Source: Shewanella sp. Isolate13 | GTDB taxonomy: Bacteria > Pseudomonadota > Gammaproteobacteria > Enterobacterales > Shewanellaceae | DNA: 61,353 bases | Direction: 5' to 3' | Assembly (NCBI RefSeq): GCF_022398325.1 | Contig: NZ_JAKEVD010000030.1 | Span: 1-61,353, forward strand | Shown here: piece after piece, positions 41,760 to 51,300 of the stretch | Position numbering within the stretch: the first letter of the stretch is position 1 | Layout: each line of letters starts with the position of its first letter | Program-made: the position numbers and the translations under genes | The notes under the pieces: generated by a model | The model's database searches: none | Told to the model about the DNA's origin: nothing | What the model saw: only the letters and a program-made list of their open reading frames with translations

Positions 41760-42658
41760 TGTCTTCACCAAGGATTGCGGGCGCAGGCATAGGTCTGCGT
41801 ATCCCCCATGTTCAGCAGTTATTGGCCGATGAGGATATTCAACTACCTTGGCTAGAGGTGTTGGTTGATAACTGGTTGGTAGATGGTGGATTAAATCAGT
41901 TCCTACTCAAAGCCGTAAGTGAGCGTTTTCAGTTAGTTTTCCATAGTGTTGGTTTATCTTTAGGTGGACCGAGTCCTCTCGATCTTGATTACCTTAGAAG
42001 AATAAAGGCCTTGAAAGAGCAATGTGGTGCCCATTGGTATTCTGAGCATGCCAGCTTTTCAGGCAATGATGATTTTAAGGTTGCCGACCTGTTGCCCCTG
42101 CCATACACCCAAGAGGCGGTGATGCATATCAGTCAACGTATTAAGCAGACTCAGGACTTCATGGGTGAAAGAATTCTGCTAGAAAACGTGTCTACCTATA
42201 TGAGCTGTCGTCACAATGAATTGAGCGAGGGGGAGTTTATTGCTGCTATAGCCGAAGAAGCCGATTGTTACTTGCTGCTCGATATCAATAATGCCTTCGT
42301 CACTAGCGTTAACCTCAATCAGTCAATGCAATCTTTTATGGAGGCGATCCCGACTGAACGGGTGAAGCAGATCCATCTGGCAGGTTTTCACGATAAGGGA
42401 GGCTATCTGCTTGATGCCCACAATCATCCGGTTGATCCTAATGTGTGGGCGGCATTTGAATCCTATATCCAGCAACATGGCGCGATCCCGAGCATGATTG
42501 AATGGGATAGCGAGTTGCCGACTCTAGAGCGATTACTGCAAGAGCAAGCCATCGCGGCGGGTATATTACAAGCTGCACCAATGGTTAATGTTGGCGCTGA
42601 AAATCTGAGTGCTAGAGCGGTTGGTGACTCGAGTATTGGTGATGGGCAATGCGTTTAG
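41759..42658 (+). CDS. DUF692 multinuclear iron enzyme (BufB/MbnB-like)
   Basis: 299-residue DUF692 protein, the family that contains methanobactin-maturing MbnB and bufferin-maturing BufB, TIM-barrel enzymes with a multi-iron centre that convert peptide cysteines to oxazolone-thioamide or thiooxazole-type groups. Metal-ligand segments typical of the family are seen: FHSVGLSLGG, HWYSEHASFS, LLENVSTYM, LLLDINNAFVTS, QIHLAGFHDKGGYLLDAHNHPVD and MIEWDSELP. The start is GTG, overlapping the precursor stop, and the end overlaps the next gene by 10 bases. Confidence 0.9.
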   Translation: MSSPRIAGAGIGLRIPHVQQLLADEDIQLPWLEVLVDNWLVDGGLNQFLLKAVSERFQLVFHSVGLSLGGPSPLDLDYLRRIKALKEQCGAHWYSEHASFSGNDDFKVADLLPLPYTQEAVMHISQRIKQTQDFMGERILLENVSTYMSCRHNELSEGEFIAAIAEEADCYLLLDINNAFVTSVNLNQSMQSFMEAIPTERVKQIHLAGFHDKGGYLLDAHNHPVDPNVWAAFESYIQQHGAIPSMIEWDSELPTLERLLQEQAIAAGILQAAPMVNVGAENLSARAVGDSSIGDGQCV

Positions 42659-43440
42659 CACAGTGGCAGTCAGCCTTTATTCATGCTCTTGAGCCCCATG
42701 GCAATGGGGAAACTCTTGTTCAGTTGGTCAATGAGCGAGAGCAGAATAGAGTCGAGATCTACCGCAATAACGCATTTCAAGCGTTATTGAGTGCACTTCG
42801 GTTGGTCTTTCCCGTGTGCCAAGCTGTGGTGGGGGAAACCTGTTTTACGCAATTGATCAGGGGCTATGAGCAATGGCACCCGTTAAGTGACTGTAACTTG
42901 AATCGTTATGGACAGCACTTTCCCCAATGGTTAGCGCAAGAGCTCAGTCAGCATACGGCCTTTAAAGAGCTGCGGTATTTGCCTGAACTCGCCCAATTAG
43001 AGTGGCTGTTGAATCAAAGTTATTATGCAATGGATCTCGATGGATTTATGCAGCCACCAAACTGCAGGTTAGAGCTGCTAGCCACACTCGATGAGCAGGC
43101 GCAGCAGCAAGCGGCGTTATTATTACGCCCCGATCTAGCCTTACTGAGTTGCCATTATCCAGTGCAGAGCGTGTGGAATAGGCATAATGCTCAACTAAAT
43201 AGCGCTGAGTCTATCGGCAGTGGCATCAGTTATCTGGTAATTCATAGAGAGGGTTTTAAGGCGCAGTTTAGCGTCATTGATAAGGCTCTAATGCAATTGC
43301 TAAGTGCGATATCTGTAGGCCAAACTCTCACGCAAATTACAGAATCGGAGCTAGATATTAGCCTCTTAGGTGAAGTGGTTGAGCGTCAGTGGATCTGTGG
43401 TTTTCGATTAGCGTTAGGAGTGGCAGGATCGAATGGATAG
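42649..43440 (+). CDS. DUF2063 partner protein (BufC/MbnC-like)
   Basis: 263-residue protein with an N-terminal DUF2063 putative DNA-binding-type domain (about 1-95: ERQNRVEIYRNNAFQALLSALRLVFPVCQAVVGE-like region, with VEIYRNN and LVFPVCQ visible) and a second domain in the C-terminal half. In bufferin and methanobactin operons the corresponding partner binds the precursor and presents it to the iron enzyme; it is not thought to act on DNA. Gene overlaps on both sides (10 bases with DUF692, 8 with the sigma gene) support a joint role. Confidence 0.85.
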   Translation: MRLAQWQSAFIHALEPHGNGETLVQLVNEREQNRVEIYRNNAFQALLSALRLVFPVCQAVVGETCFTQLIRGYEQWHPLSDCNLNRYGQHFPQWLAQELSQHTAFKELRYLPELAQLEWLLNQSYYAMDLDGFMQPPNCRLELLATLDEQAQQQAALLLRPDLALLSCHYPVQSVWNRHNAQLNSAESIGSGISYLVIHREGFKAQFSVIDKALMQLLSAISVGQTLTQITESELDISLLGEVVERQWICGFRLALGVAGSNG

Positions 43441-43912
43441 AGAGCTGCTGCAGAGTTTGTACCGTTATTGCCTTTGTCTCACTGCAAATAACGCTCAGGC
43501 GGAGGATCTACTGCAAACGGCCATAGAGAGTTGGCTAAAGGCGAGTAGTCGGCCTATTCAGTTAAGAGCCTATCTAAGAAAGGTGATCCGTAATCAGTTC
43601 ATCGATGACTGTCGCAGGCTCAAGTGTGTGGATTTTGAGCCACTCGATGACAATGCGCCAGCGCTACTCGACGAGACCTGTCTAGAAGAGATTGAAATCC
43701 AGCATAACCTCATTGGACACCTATTTGAGCTTCTCAACCCTGCTGAGAGAGAGGTGCTCTATTTGTGGGCCGTGGAGGGTTATAGCGCAGCAGAAATTGC
43801 CATAGAGATACAGCAACCACGAGGCACCATCTTGTCTCGTTTACACCGTATTAAATTGAAAACAGCCGATCTTGCTCTAGATGCTTCGGCGCAGAACATC
43901 GGCGGGCAATAG
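43433..43912 (+). CDS. ECF-type RNA polymerase sigma factor
   Basis: 159-residue sigma-70-like factor of the extracytoplasmic type. Region 2 covers about 7-68 (YCLCLTANNAQAEDLLQTAI, then RAYLRKVIRNQFIDDCRR) and region 4 about 100-150 (LNPAEREVLYLWAVEGYSAAEIAI, then GTILSRLHRIK). It is preceded by AGGAG and overlaps the DUF2063 gene by 8 bases. The position in the operon, directly before a one-helix protein, makes it the likely regulator of the bufferin-like genes, as SigF-type factors control bufferin genes in Caulobacter. Confidence 0.9.
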   Translation: MDRELLQSLYRYCLCLTANNAQAEDLLQTAIESWLKASSRPIQLRAYLRKVIRNQFIDDCRRLKCVDFEPLDDNAPALLDETCLEEIEIQHNLIGHLFELLNPAEREVLYLWAVEGYSAAEIAIEIQQPRGTILSRLHRIKLKTADLALDASAQNIGGQ

Positions 43913-43914
43913 CT

Positions 43915-44649
43915 ATGACGAAAAAAACTGACGCCACCGATATGAACTTTAAAGCCTTAGTTAAGCAGCATATTGAAACTCAAGCCTTGAGTGAGCAGGG
44001 ATTGGCTAGGATGCAAAGTCATTCGATAGAAGCACCATCAATAGATAGCGACTCTGTTGCTATGGCGCAGAGTCGTGAGACTGAAACGCTAGCGGGTGAT
44101 CCAACGGTGAGGAGGGCAAGTAGCAATTGGTATTTGTTACGCCTTAAGAGCCTAGTGGCACTTGCGGCGAGCGTATTACTCTTGGTACTTAGCGTGCAGT
44201 GGTATCCTGAGATAAGCAGGCAAGGAGAAGTAGGCGGCAGTCGTGGGCTCGCGGTGAGTGATATGCATGCAAAGATTGCTAACGAAGTGGCTAAAAATCA
44301 CATCAAGATGAAACCATTAGAGGTGCAGACCGCACAGCTGTCGCAGCTAAGGGCATATTTCACCGAGCTTGATTTTACACTCGTAAGCTCTAGTCGTATC
44401 GATGATGCAAAACAGATGATTGGCGGTCGGTACTGTTCAATCCAAGGCCTGACGGCTGCCCAGATAAGGTTTGTCGATCCGCCGCAGTCTGTGACGTTAT
44501 ACGAAGTTCAATACGATAAGCGGCTGTATGGTGAGATCCCGATAATTGAATCTGGCGAGGCACCGATAGAGCTGGTGGTGAGAGGGGTTGCCGTATCTAT
44601 CTGGGTTGAGAAAGGGTTATTGATGGCGACAGCGCGCTCAATTGAATAA
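43915..44649 (+). CDS. Probable anti-sigma factor, single membrane helix
   Basis: 244-residue protein with a cytoplasmic N-terminal part (about 1-75), one membrane helix (about 79-97, LKSLVALAASVLLLVLSVQ) and a periplasmic domain (about 98-244). The periplasmic part has IGGRYCSIQGLTAAQIRF with a lone Cys (about 160-175) that could respond to redox state or metal. The arrangement, 2 bases after an ECF sigma gene, is that of an anti-sigma factor, though no zinc-binding ZAS motif (HxxxCxxC) is visible in the N-terminus. Last gene of the operon. Confidence 0.75.
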   Translation: MTKKTDATDMNFKALVKQHIETQALSEQGLARMQSHSIEAPSIDSDSVAMAQSRETETLAGDPTVRRASSNWYLLRLKSLVALAASVLLLVLSVQWYPEISRQGEVGGSRGLAVSDMHAKIANEVAKNHIKMKPLEVQTAQLSQLRAYFTELDFTLVSSSRIDDAKQMIGGRYCSIQGLTAAQIRFVDPPQSVTLYEVQYDKRLYGEIPIIESGEAPIELVVRGVAVSIWVEKGLLMATARSIE

Positions 44650-44673
44650 CCCTTATCATTGTTGTGCTCACTT

Positions 44674-45123
44674 TTATTCCGATACTTTATTGTCGCGACG
44701 ATACAATTGCCATTGCTCTATTTGCTCACCACTGGGTAAGGTACAGATACTGGTCGCAAGATCAACGCTGCCACCTTGGGCAATACAGTTTTGTGTCGCA
44801 GGATTCGGCTTGCCCACCCGAGGTTTATGCAGCTCGGAACTCGCCTCTGAGTTAGAGCCATCAGACTGGTGATCTCTGCGATACAAGCTCCACTCCTCTA
44901 TACGCTCGCCACTCGGTAGGGTGCAATAACCGACTTCCCCTTCCGCTTGCTTTTCAATAGCTAACTCTCCACCAAGTGAAACGCAGTAAGTTGAAGCTGG
45001 GTTGGCGAGCTGAACAGGCTTTTTCGTGTCATCTTGCGCAGGGTTACAGGCGGTGAGAAGCATCATTGCTGCGCTAACAGTGACTATTTTTACATAGTTA
45101 ATTACATGGCGAGATCTTTTCAT
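44674..45123 (-). CDS. Lipoprotein with two DUF333 repeats
   Basis: 149-residue lipoprotein: signal ending in LLTAC (Cys near 26), followed by two copies of a DUF333 (haemolysin-annotated) unit of about 45 residues. Repeat 1 runs NPASTYCVSLGG..GYCTLPSGERIEEWSLYRRD, repeat 2 NPATQNCIAQGG..SICTLPSGEQIEQWQLYRRD, each with two Cys that probably form a disulfide. It is convergent with the anti-sigma gene. The function of DUF333 proteins is not known; haemolysin labels in databases are unreliable. Confidence 0.88.
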   Translation of the reverse strand: MKRSRHVINYVKIVTVSAAMMLLTACNPAQDDTKKPVQLANPASTYCVSLGGELAIEKQAEGEVGYCTLPSGERIEEWSLYRRDHQSDGSNSEASSELHKPRVGKPNPATQNCIAQGGSVDLATSICTLPSGEQIEQWQLYRRDNKVSE

Positions 45124-45269
45124 TGGCTACTCCGTTGCAGTCTTTATTGATCACTAAATTAAGTCGATACGGTTACTAACGAAAATTTTTCATAAAAGAG
45201 TTATTTTATTTAATATAAGGTTGGCGCGAAGTAAGCGCTAGTTGCAATGAGCCGTGAGGCGCAAATAAT

Positions 45270-45297
45270 AAAAAAGTGGTCACTATGGACCACTTTT
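45270..45297 (-). terminator. Terminator of moeA-moeB
   Basis: AAAGTGGTC-CATAGT-GACCACTTT then TTTTA on the minus strand, 27 bases after the moeB stop. Confidence 0.8.
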
Positions 45298-45323
45298 ATC
45301 AAGTTATTTATTGCAGGTAATAC

Positions 45324-46094
45324 CTAGCCACACACTTTACACTGTGGCTGTTTAGGGAGTTTCATTTCTCTAAACTCCATGGTCATTGCATCTATCATCA
45401 AGATGCGTCCAGCCAGAGTTTGCCCCATGTTGGCGATGACCTTGATGGCTTCGACTGCTTGTAAGCAGCCGATCATGCCTACAACGGGGGCTAAGATCCC
45501 TGATTCGACACAGCTTAACTGTTGCTCGCCAAATAGCTTGCTGAAGCAGTGGTAGCATGGAGTATCGCCTTGGTAATCGAATACCGTGACCATGCCTTCC
45601 ATACGAATTGCAGCAGCCGAGATAAGTGGCTTCTTGTGCTTAAAGCAGCTTTGGTTTAGCTGTTCGCGCACGGCAACATTGTCGGTGCAATCCATCACGA
45701 TAGAGTGTTGCTCGACGAGTGCATCGATTTCATGATCATCGAGGACCGCATTGATTGTTTCTATCTGAATGTGCGGGTTAAGTGCCGTTAAACTTTGCTT
45801 GGCCGAGTCGACTTTAGCTTGGCCGATGTTAGCGTCTTGATGTAAAACCTGTCTTTGCAGATTTGAGATCTCAACGGTATCAAAATCCACTAAGGTCATC
45901 GAGCCTGCACCTGCAACCGCCAGATATTGGCTCGCAGCACAGCCTAAACCGCCAGCACCGATAATGAGCACTTTAGCTTGTTTGAGTTTTTCCTGGCCTT
46001 CAAAGTCCATCGACTTGATCGATATTTGGCGGCTATAACGCAATATTTCTGCATCAGATAAAATTTCATCTGTTGCTGCTTGTTCGGTCGACAT
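45324..46094 (-). CDS. moeB: Molybdopterin-synthase adenylyltransferase
   Basis: MoeB adenylates the C-terminal glycine of MoaD so that it can receive sulfur for molybdopterin synthesis. 256 residues from the ATG at 46094 (the frame opens at a TTG one codon earlier). The E1-like ATP site IIGAGGLGCAASQYLA (about 45-60), DFDTVEISNLQRQ, TDNVAVREQLNQ and CYHCF/CKVCG zinc cysteines are present. It forms an operon with moeA, 34 bases apart. Confidence 0.94.
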   Translation of the reverse strand: MSTEQAATDEILSDAEILRYSRQISIKSMDFEGQEKLKQAKVLIIGAGGLGCAASQYLAVAGAGSMTLVDFDTVEISNLQRQVLHQDANIGQAKVDSAKQSLTALNPHIQIETINAVLDDHEIDALVEQHSIVMDCTDNVAVREQLNQSCFKHKKPLISAAAIRMEGMVTVFDYQGDTPCYHCFSKLFGEQQLSCVESGILAPVVGMIGCLQAVEAIKVIANMGQTLAGRILMIDAMTMEFREMKLPKQPQCKVCG

Positions 46095-46128
46095 CAAATT
46101 GATCTCATATGTTTAGGCAGTGCAGAGC

Positions 46129-47373
46129 TTAGCAAAGCACACCATTAAAAGGTTCGACGGTGACTTGAGAGCCATCGCTTAGGCCATCGCAATCTTGGGC
46201 TAAAATAATGAAGCAGTTTGCTAGGGTCATCGATGTCAGCATGCCAGAACCTTGGCCGCCAGTGACAGCAACTTCGGCTTCACCTTGTGCGTTATAGCTT
46301 AAGATTGCACGTTGGTATTCGACTCGACCTGGGAACTTACGAATCTCACCCTTGAGTGTGGCTTTCAGTGTCACAGGCTTAACCTGAGGCAGACCTTGCA
46401 TCTTATTGAGTAGCGGCCATACAAGTTTGTAGAAAGTCACCATGGATGAAACTGGGTTGCCAGGTAGTCCACAGAAGACTGCATCACCAAGGTGGCCAAA
46501 GGCAAAAGGTTTACCCGGTTTAATGGCAAGCTTCCAGAAGGTGATCTGACCCTCTTCATCAAGGATCTGCTTAGTGTAGTCGGCATCACCCACAGAGACG
46601 CCACCAGAGGTCAGAACCATATCGGCACATTCTGATGCCGTTTTAAAGGCTTGGCGAATGGCTTCTTTATCGTCTTCGATAACGCCAAGATCGATCCATT
46701 CGATATTACCGCGACTGAGTAAACCTTGGATGCTATAGCGGTTAGAGTCGTAGATTTGACCTGGGCCTAATTCGCTGCCTACCGGGCGCAGTTCATCGCC
46801 CGTAGAGAAGAAAGCCACTTTAACGATACGCTTAACACGTAATTGGCTGGCACCAATTGTTGCCAATACGCCCATCTCGGCCGCGCCAATTAAGGTACCC
46901 GCTGCCAGTACTTTAGTACCACTGGTGAGCTCTTCACCGCGGCAGCGAACGTTAGCGCCAAGCTCTTTTGGTGCTTCAATGGTGATCAGCTCACCATCAG
47001 CAGTAACCTTTTCCTGCATCTGAACCGTGTCATAGCCGCTTGGTACTGGCGCACCGGTCATGATACGAATACAGCCACCTTTGACGCACTTACCCGTAAA
47101 AGGATGGCCTGCGAAAGATTGTCCAATTAACTTTAGCGGCTCGCCTGCAGCCAAGTCTGCAAAGTTGAACGCGTAACCGTCCATTGCTGAGTTATCGAAA
47201 GGAGGAAGATCGATATGAGAGGCAAGATCTTCAGCGAGTACTCGACCTAAAGCTTGCGGCAGTGTCACGACTTCTGAGTCTGTGATGGGTTTTACTTGTT
47301 CTAGTAATTTAACGATAGCCTGATCGGGATGCATTAGGCTAGGTTGCGAACATGGATCTGCATGAGTCTGCAT
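46129..47373 (-). CDS. moeA: Molybdopterin molybdenumtransferase
   Basis: MoeA inserts molybdate into adenylylated molybdopterin. 414 residues with the family layout: LPPFDNSAMDGYAF (about 60-73), TGAPVPSGYDTVQMQE, a RCRGEEL segment, FFSTGDELRPVG, TSGGVSVGDADYTK and FCGLPGNPVSSMVTFY (about 308-323). The start ATG is clear. First gene of moeA-moeB. No molybdenum-cofactor riboswitch was noticed in its leader. Confidence 0.96.
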   Translation of the reverse strand: MQTHADPCSQPSLMHPDQAIVKLLEQVKPITDSEVVTLPQALGRVLAEDLASHIDLPPFDNSAMDGYAFNFADLAAGEPLKLIGQSFAGHPFTGKCVKGGCIRIMTGAPVPSGYDTVQMQEKVTADGELITIEAPKELGANVRCRGEELTSGTKVLAAGTLIGAAEMGVLATIGASQLRVKRIVKVAFFSTGDELRPVGSELGPGQIYDSNRYSIQGLLSRGNIEWIDLGVIEDDKEAIRQAFKTASECADMVLTSGGVSVGDADYTKQILDEEGQITFWKLAIKPGKPFAFGHLGDAVFCGLPGNPVSSMVTFYKLVWPLLNKMQGLPQVKPVTLKATLKGEIRKFPGRVEYQRAILSYNAQGEAEVAVTGGQGSGMLTSMTLANCFIILAQDCDGLSDGSQVTVEPFNGVLC

Positions 47374-47722
47374 CTATCTATCCTTGAGACGTGAATCGGA
47401 ACGTTAAGTAAAAACGAATATAGAGCATTATGCCATGGTGAATCTAGATGGCTATGATCTGCGCGGCAGTTTTTAAACACAGTTAAAATAGAGTGGTAAT
47501 TAATGATAGACATCTAACGACTATTCGCAGGGTTGACTCTATCCTTTACGGCTGATTTAGCTGGTTTTTTTTGTTAAAAGTAATCGTAATCAAGGTAACG
47601 TAATACGCTGTAAATGAAAACCATTATTATTTATTTAACAATCACTTAAGTAAATTTTATTGCAATTGTTAGCTAGCTTGATAACAATAACCGCCACAAA
47701 CTGAAAGCCCTAAGGAATTGAT
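47374..47722. other. Divergent intergenic region moeA / ftnA
   Basis: No coding frame of note. AT-rich, with a Fur-like box at 47610-47628 and presumably the divergent promoters for moeA and ftnA. Confidence 0.5.
47610..47628. promoter_or_regulatory. Fur-box-like site upstream of ferritin
   Basis: The 19 bases GTAAATGAAAACCATTATT match the Fur consensus (GATAATGATAATCATTATC) at 14 positions by manual alignment. The centre is about 100 bases before the ftnA start. Iron-dependent control of ferritin is plausible; which way Fur acts at this spacing is unclear. Confidence 0.45.
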
Positions 47723-48250
47723 ATGTTAGCCCAGAAGATGATTGACCAGTTAAATGACCAGATCAATATGGAGTTCTTCTCCTCTAATCTGTATCTACAG
47801 ATGAGCGCATGGTGCGAAGATAAAGGCTTTGAAGGGGCGGCTAAGTTTATGCGTGCTCACGCTGAAGAGGAAATGGGCCACATGCATCGTCTGTTTACTT
47901 ATGTGAGTGAAACTGGTGGTATGCCACTTTTAGGGACTATCGAGGCTCCACAAGCTGAGTTTCCGTCACTATTGGCACTATTTGAATACACCTATGAACA
48001 TGAGCAGCTGATCACTAAAAAGATCAATGAACTCGCACATGCGGCTTTCACTAACCAAGATTACTCAACCTTTAACTTTCTTCAGTGGTATGTGTCAGAG
48101 CAGCATGAGGAAGAGAAATTATTTAAGTCTATCGTCGATAAGATCCGCCTTGTTGGCGAAGATGGCAAGGCGCTATTCTTTGTTGATAAAGATCTGGCGC
48201 AGATGGCGGTTGAAGAGTCTGCAAGCGTGATGACAAGCGAAGCGGTTTAA
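47723..48250 (+). CDS. ftnA: Non-haem ferritin
   Basis: Cytoplasmic iron-storage ferritin of 175 residues that oxidises Fe(II) and stores it in a 24-mer shell. Ferroxidase ligands are visible in the four-helix bundle: NMEFFSSNLYLQM (Glu17 region), AHAEEEMGHMHRLF (ExxH, about 46-59), YEHEQLITKKIN (Glu 93-95 region) and QWYVSEQHEEEK (about 126-137). It is monocistronic between the Fur-like box and a strong terminator. Confidence 0.95.
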   Translation: MLAQKMIDQLNDQINMEFFSSNLYLQMSAWCEDKGFEGAAKFMRAHAEEEMGHMHRLFTYVSETGGMPLLGTIEAPQAEFPSLLALFEYTYEHEQLITKKINELAHAAFTNQDYSTFNFLQWYVSEQHEEEKLFKSIVDKIRLVGEDGKALFFVDKDLAQMAVEESASVMTSEAV

Positions 48251-48265
48251 TTCTGTAGAACAATG

Positions 48266-48294
48266 AAAAAGAGCAGCGTTAGCTGCTCTTTTTG
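48266..48294. terminator. Bidirectional terminator between ftnA and GGDEF-EAL gene
   Basis: AAAAAGAGCAGC-GTTA-GCTGCTCTTTTT, between convergent genes. Confidence 0.9.
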
Positions 48295-48312
48295 TTTGTT
48301 ACTCTAGTGCGC

Positions 48313-51300
48313 TTAAACAGCGCTAAGCTCAGTTCCAATATTGAGATAATGAAACGGTTGTGCATGGGTTAAAAAGGCGACTAGCTGTGCCTTAGGCAGT
48401 GGTTTTGACATCAGGTAACCCTGAGCGTAATCACAGCCTAAACTTTGTAAGAATTGCCACTGCTCTATGGTTTCAATTCCTTCCGCCACGAGTGGCATCT
48501 CTAAGCTTTGCGCCATCATCACGATTGCTTTAATCAATTTTGCGTCAGATGGATTGTTTAACACGTTATCGATAAAGCTCTTATCGATCTTGATTACCGA
48601 AATGGGGCATTGAGTTAGGTAGCTGAGTGCCGAGTAACCGGTACCAAAGTCATCGAGATAGATATCGATACCGAGCTGTTTGATCGCCTCTAAGGTCTGT
48701 AGGCAACGTGGCTTATCTTCGATCAACATGCTCTCGGTGATTTCGATATGCAGATCTTTCGCGGCGATACCGTGTTTAGATAATGCGTCTTTGAGCACGT
48801 CGTAAAAGCTGACATCTCGTGAGTTTAAACATTGACGCCCCGACACATTAATCGCCATCTTGAGCATCAATCCTTGAGAGTGCCACTCGGCAAGATCCGA
48901 GAGGGCTTGGTGTAGGATCCATTCGCCTAATGGTTCAATCAACCCGGCCTCTTCGGCGATAGGGATGAAGGCTTGTGGCGAGATGATGCCGAACTCAGGA
49001 TCATTCCAGCGGACTAGGGCTTCGACACTGACGATGGCTCCGCTGCGCATATCAATGACAGGTTGATACTCTAGGTAAAACTCCGATTGCTTAACCGCTT
49101 TGCGTAACCTCTGCTCAAGGTGCATCCGCTCCAGCATCTCAACATTCATCTCGGGAGAGAAATATTGATAATGAGCTCGACCGTCGCGCTTTGCCTGATA
49201 CATGGCTGTTTCAGAGTTATGCAACAGCATCTCAATATCTTGACCATCTTCTGGGTAGAACGCGATGCCGAGGCTGGAGGAGATGTTGGTCTCTTTTTTA
49301 TTGATAATAAAAGGCTTAGATAGTGCATTGCTTAGCTTTTGGGCTAATTGTTCGGTACTCACGCTGCCTGTTTGTGGAGCGATAATCACAAACTCGTCTC
49401 CGCCAATACGGGCGATAGAGTCATCGGGCTCTAACACGGCTTCGAGCCGTGCTGCAGACTGTTTTAACACCTTGTTACCCGCTGTGTGACCGTGTAGCTC
49501 GTTAATAAATTTAAACCTGTCTAAATCGATGAAGATGATGGCGACTTGGCTGTCGGTATTCTGTGCAGTATCGATAGCTTGCTGTAGCCTTGAGGAGAAC
49601 AGATGCCGATTAGGCAGTTTGGTCAACGAGTCAAAGTTGGTCTTATACCAGAGGTCTTGCTCATATTGTTTATTATTACTGATATCGAGAAATAGCCCTA
49701 TGTACTGGGTCACTTCATTTTTACTATTCTTAACTGCAGTAATTTTCAGGTACTCTGGGTAGATCTTGCCATCCTTGCGCTTATTCCAGATCTCTCCTTC
49801 CCAGCTACTCTTACTGCTTAATGTTTGCCATAGCTTTTGGTAAAAATCCTGCGGGTGATGATCCGAGCTTAAGATGTTTGGCGTCTTGCCTTTGACATCC
49901 TCTAAGCTATAGCCAGTAATCTTGGTAAAGGCGGGGTTGACGAGTTCGATGCGGTTGTTGGCATCGGTGACGATAATTCCTTCGGCCGAGTGTCTGAAGA
50001 CGGCGGAGGCTTGGTGTAGAGCGCGTCTAGACTTCATTCGCTCCGATACCATTTGGTTAACTGCTACTGCTATTTGCGCAAGTTCATCTTTGCCTTTAAC
50101 TTCAAGGTCTAATACTAGGCTCGGGTCTTTTGCTAGTTTTTCCACGTCATCGACTATGCCTCTCACCGAGTCGATGAGGTCATTGGCTATGTTTCTGCCG
50201 ATTAGATAGACCACATAGAAGAAGAGTAGTCCGGCAAAAATACTAATATAGAGATAAGAGAGGATCTGCTGTTTTTCAATCTCATTCTGGCGAGCGATAT
50301 TTGCTGTCAGCTGAGTATTTAGCTGATGTAGGTTATCAATGCCTTCGGTTGCGGCATGCCACCAAGCTTCGCTATCGACCACGGGAGTTTGATGTTGTAA
50401 CTGATATAAGCTGTCATGTAGGGCGATATCTTGGCTAAGTAACTCCAATGTTGCTCCTGGAGCTGGGAGCTGAGTCGACTCGGCCTTTGCAATATACGCT
50501 TGGTAATTTTTAGCGGTTTGCTCAATGTTTTTGACTAGTACTTGCTGTGTTGGCGTTAGGGTATGGTGATTAATTAAATTATCTAACGCACTTTTTAAGG
50601 TGAAGTAATTTTCTCGAAAACTCGATAAATAGGCGGGGTTGAGCGTCGTTAGGTAACCGTTAAAGTTATAACTAAGACCACCATAGCCGATTATGTCGTC
50701 GATGATTTCAGTCTTCTCTACCAGATTAACTTGTTGCTGCAGCTGTGTACGGTAACTGGAGATTAGCTGCTGTGCAGGGCTATCCATCAACTCGCCAAAG
50801 CGACTTAGGTTATCTGGCGTCATCACGGAAATCGCATTGGCAATGACACTGTCGAGTTGTGCTTTAACCTGTGCGATCTGTTTGAAGGCGTTAGGATCTA
50901 ATGTTTGCGCCGACAATAACCTGTTTATGAGTCCCCGCTCTTGACCCGTGAGTTCCTGAATCTTGAGCATATTAATCAGATCTGACTGCACTAGCACTTG
51001 ATATGAGTTATCGCTCTTAAAGCGTAACTGTGAGACAAAATTAATGAGCTTTTGGGTCAGTTGAGAGTAGAAACTGAAGTATTCAGGGGTGTTTAGCTCG
51101 ATCACTTTCTGTCGAGCTATCTCGAGTTGCTGTCGTGCTAAACTGGCTTTCTGTATTTGATCTTGTAAGGCATGAAATAGTTCGGTATCACTCTTCACCG
51201 TATTGATCGTTTTATCGAGAGCGGAGTTGAAAACCAACTCTTGGAACATTTGGTCTGTCGTTAGCCATTGCTGTTGCAGCTCGGCTTTAAACAGGCGGCC

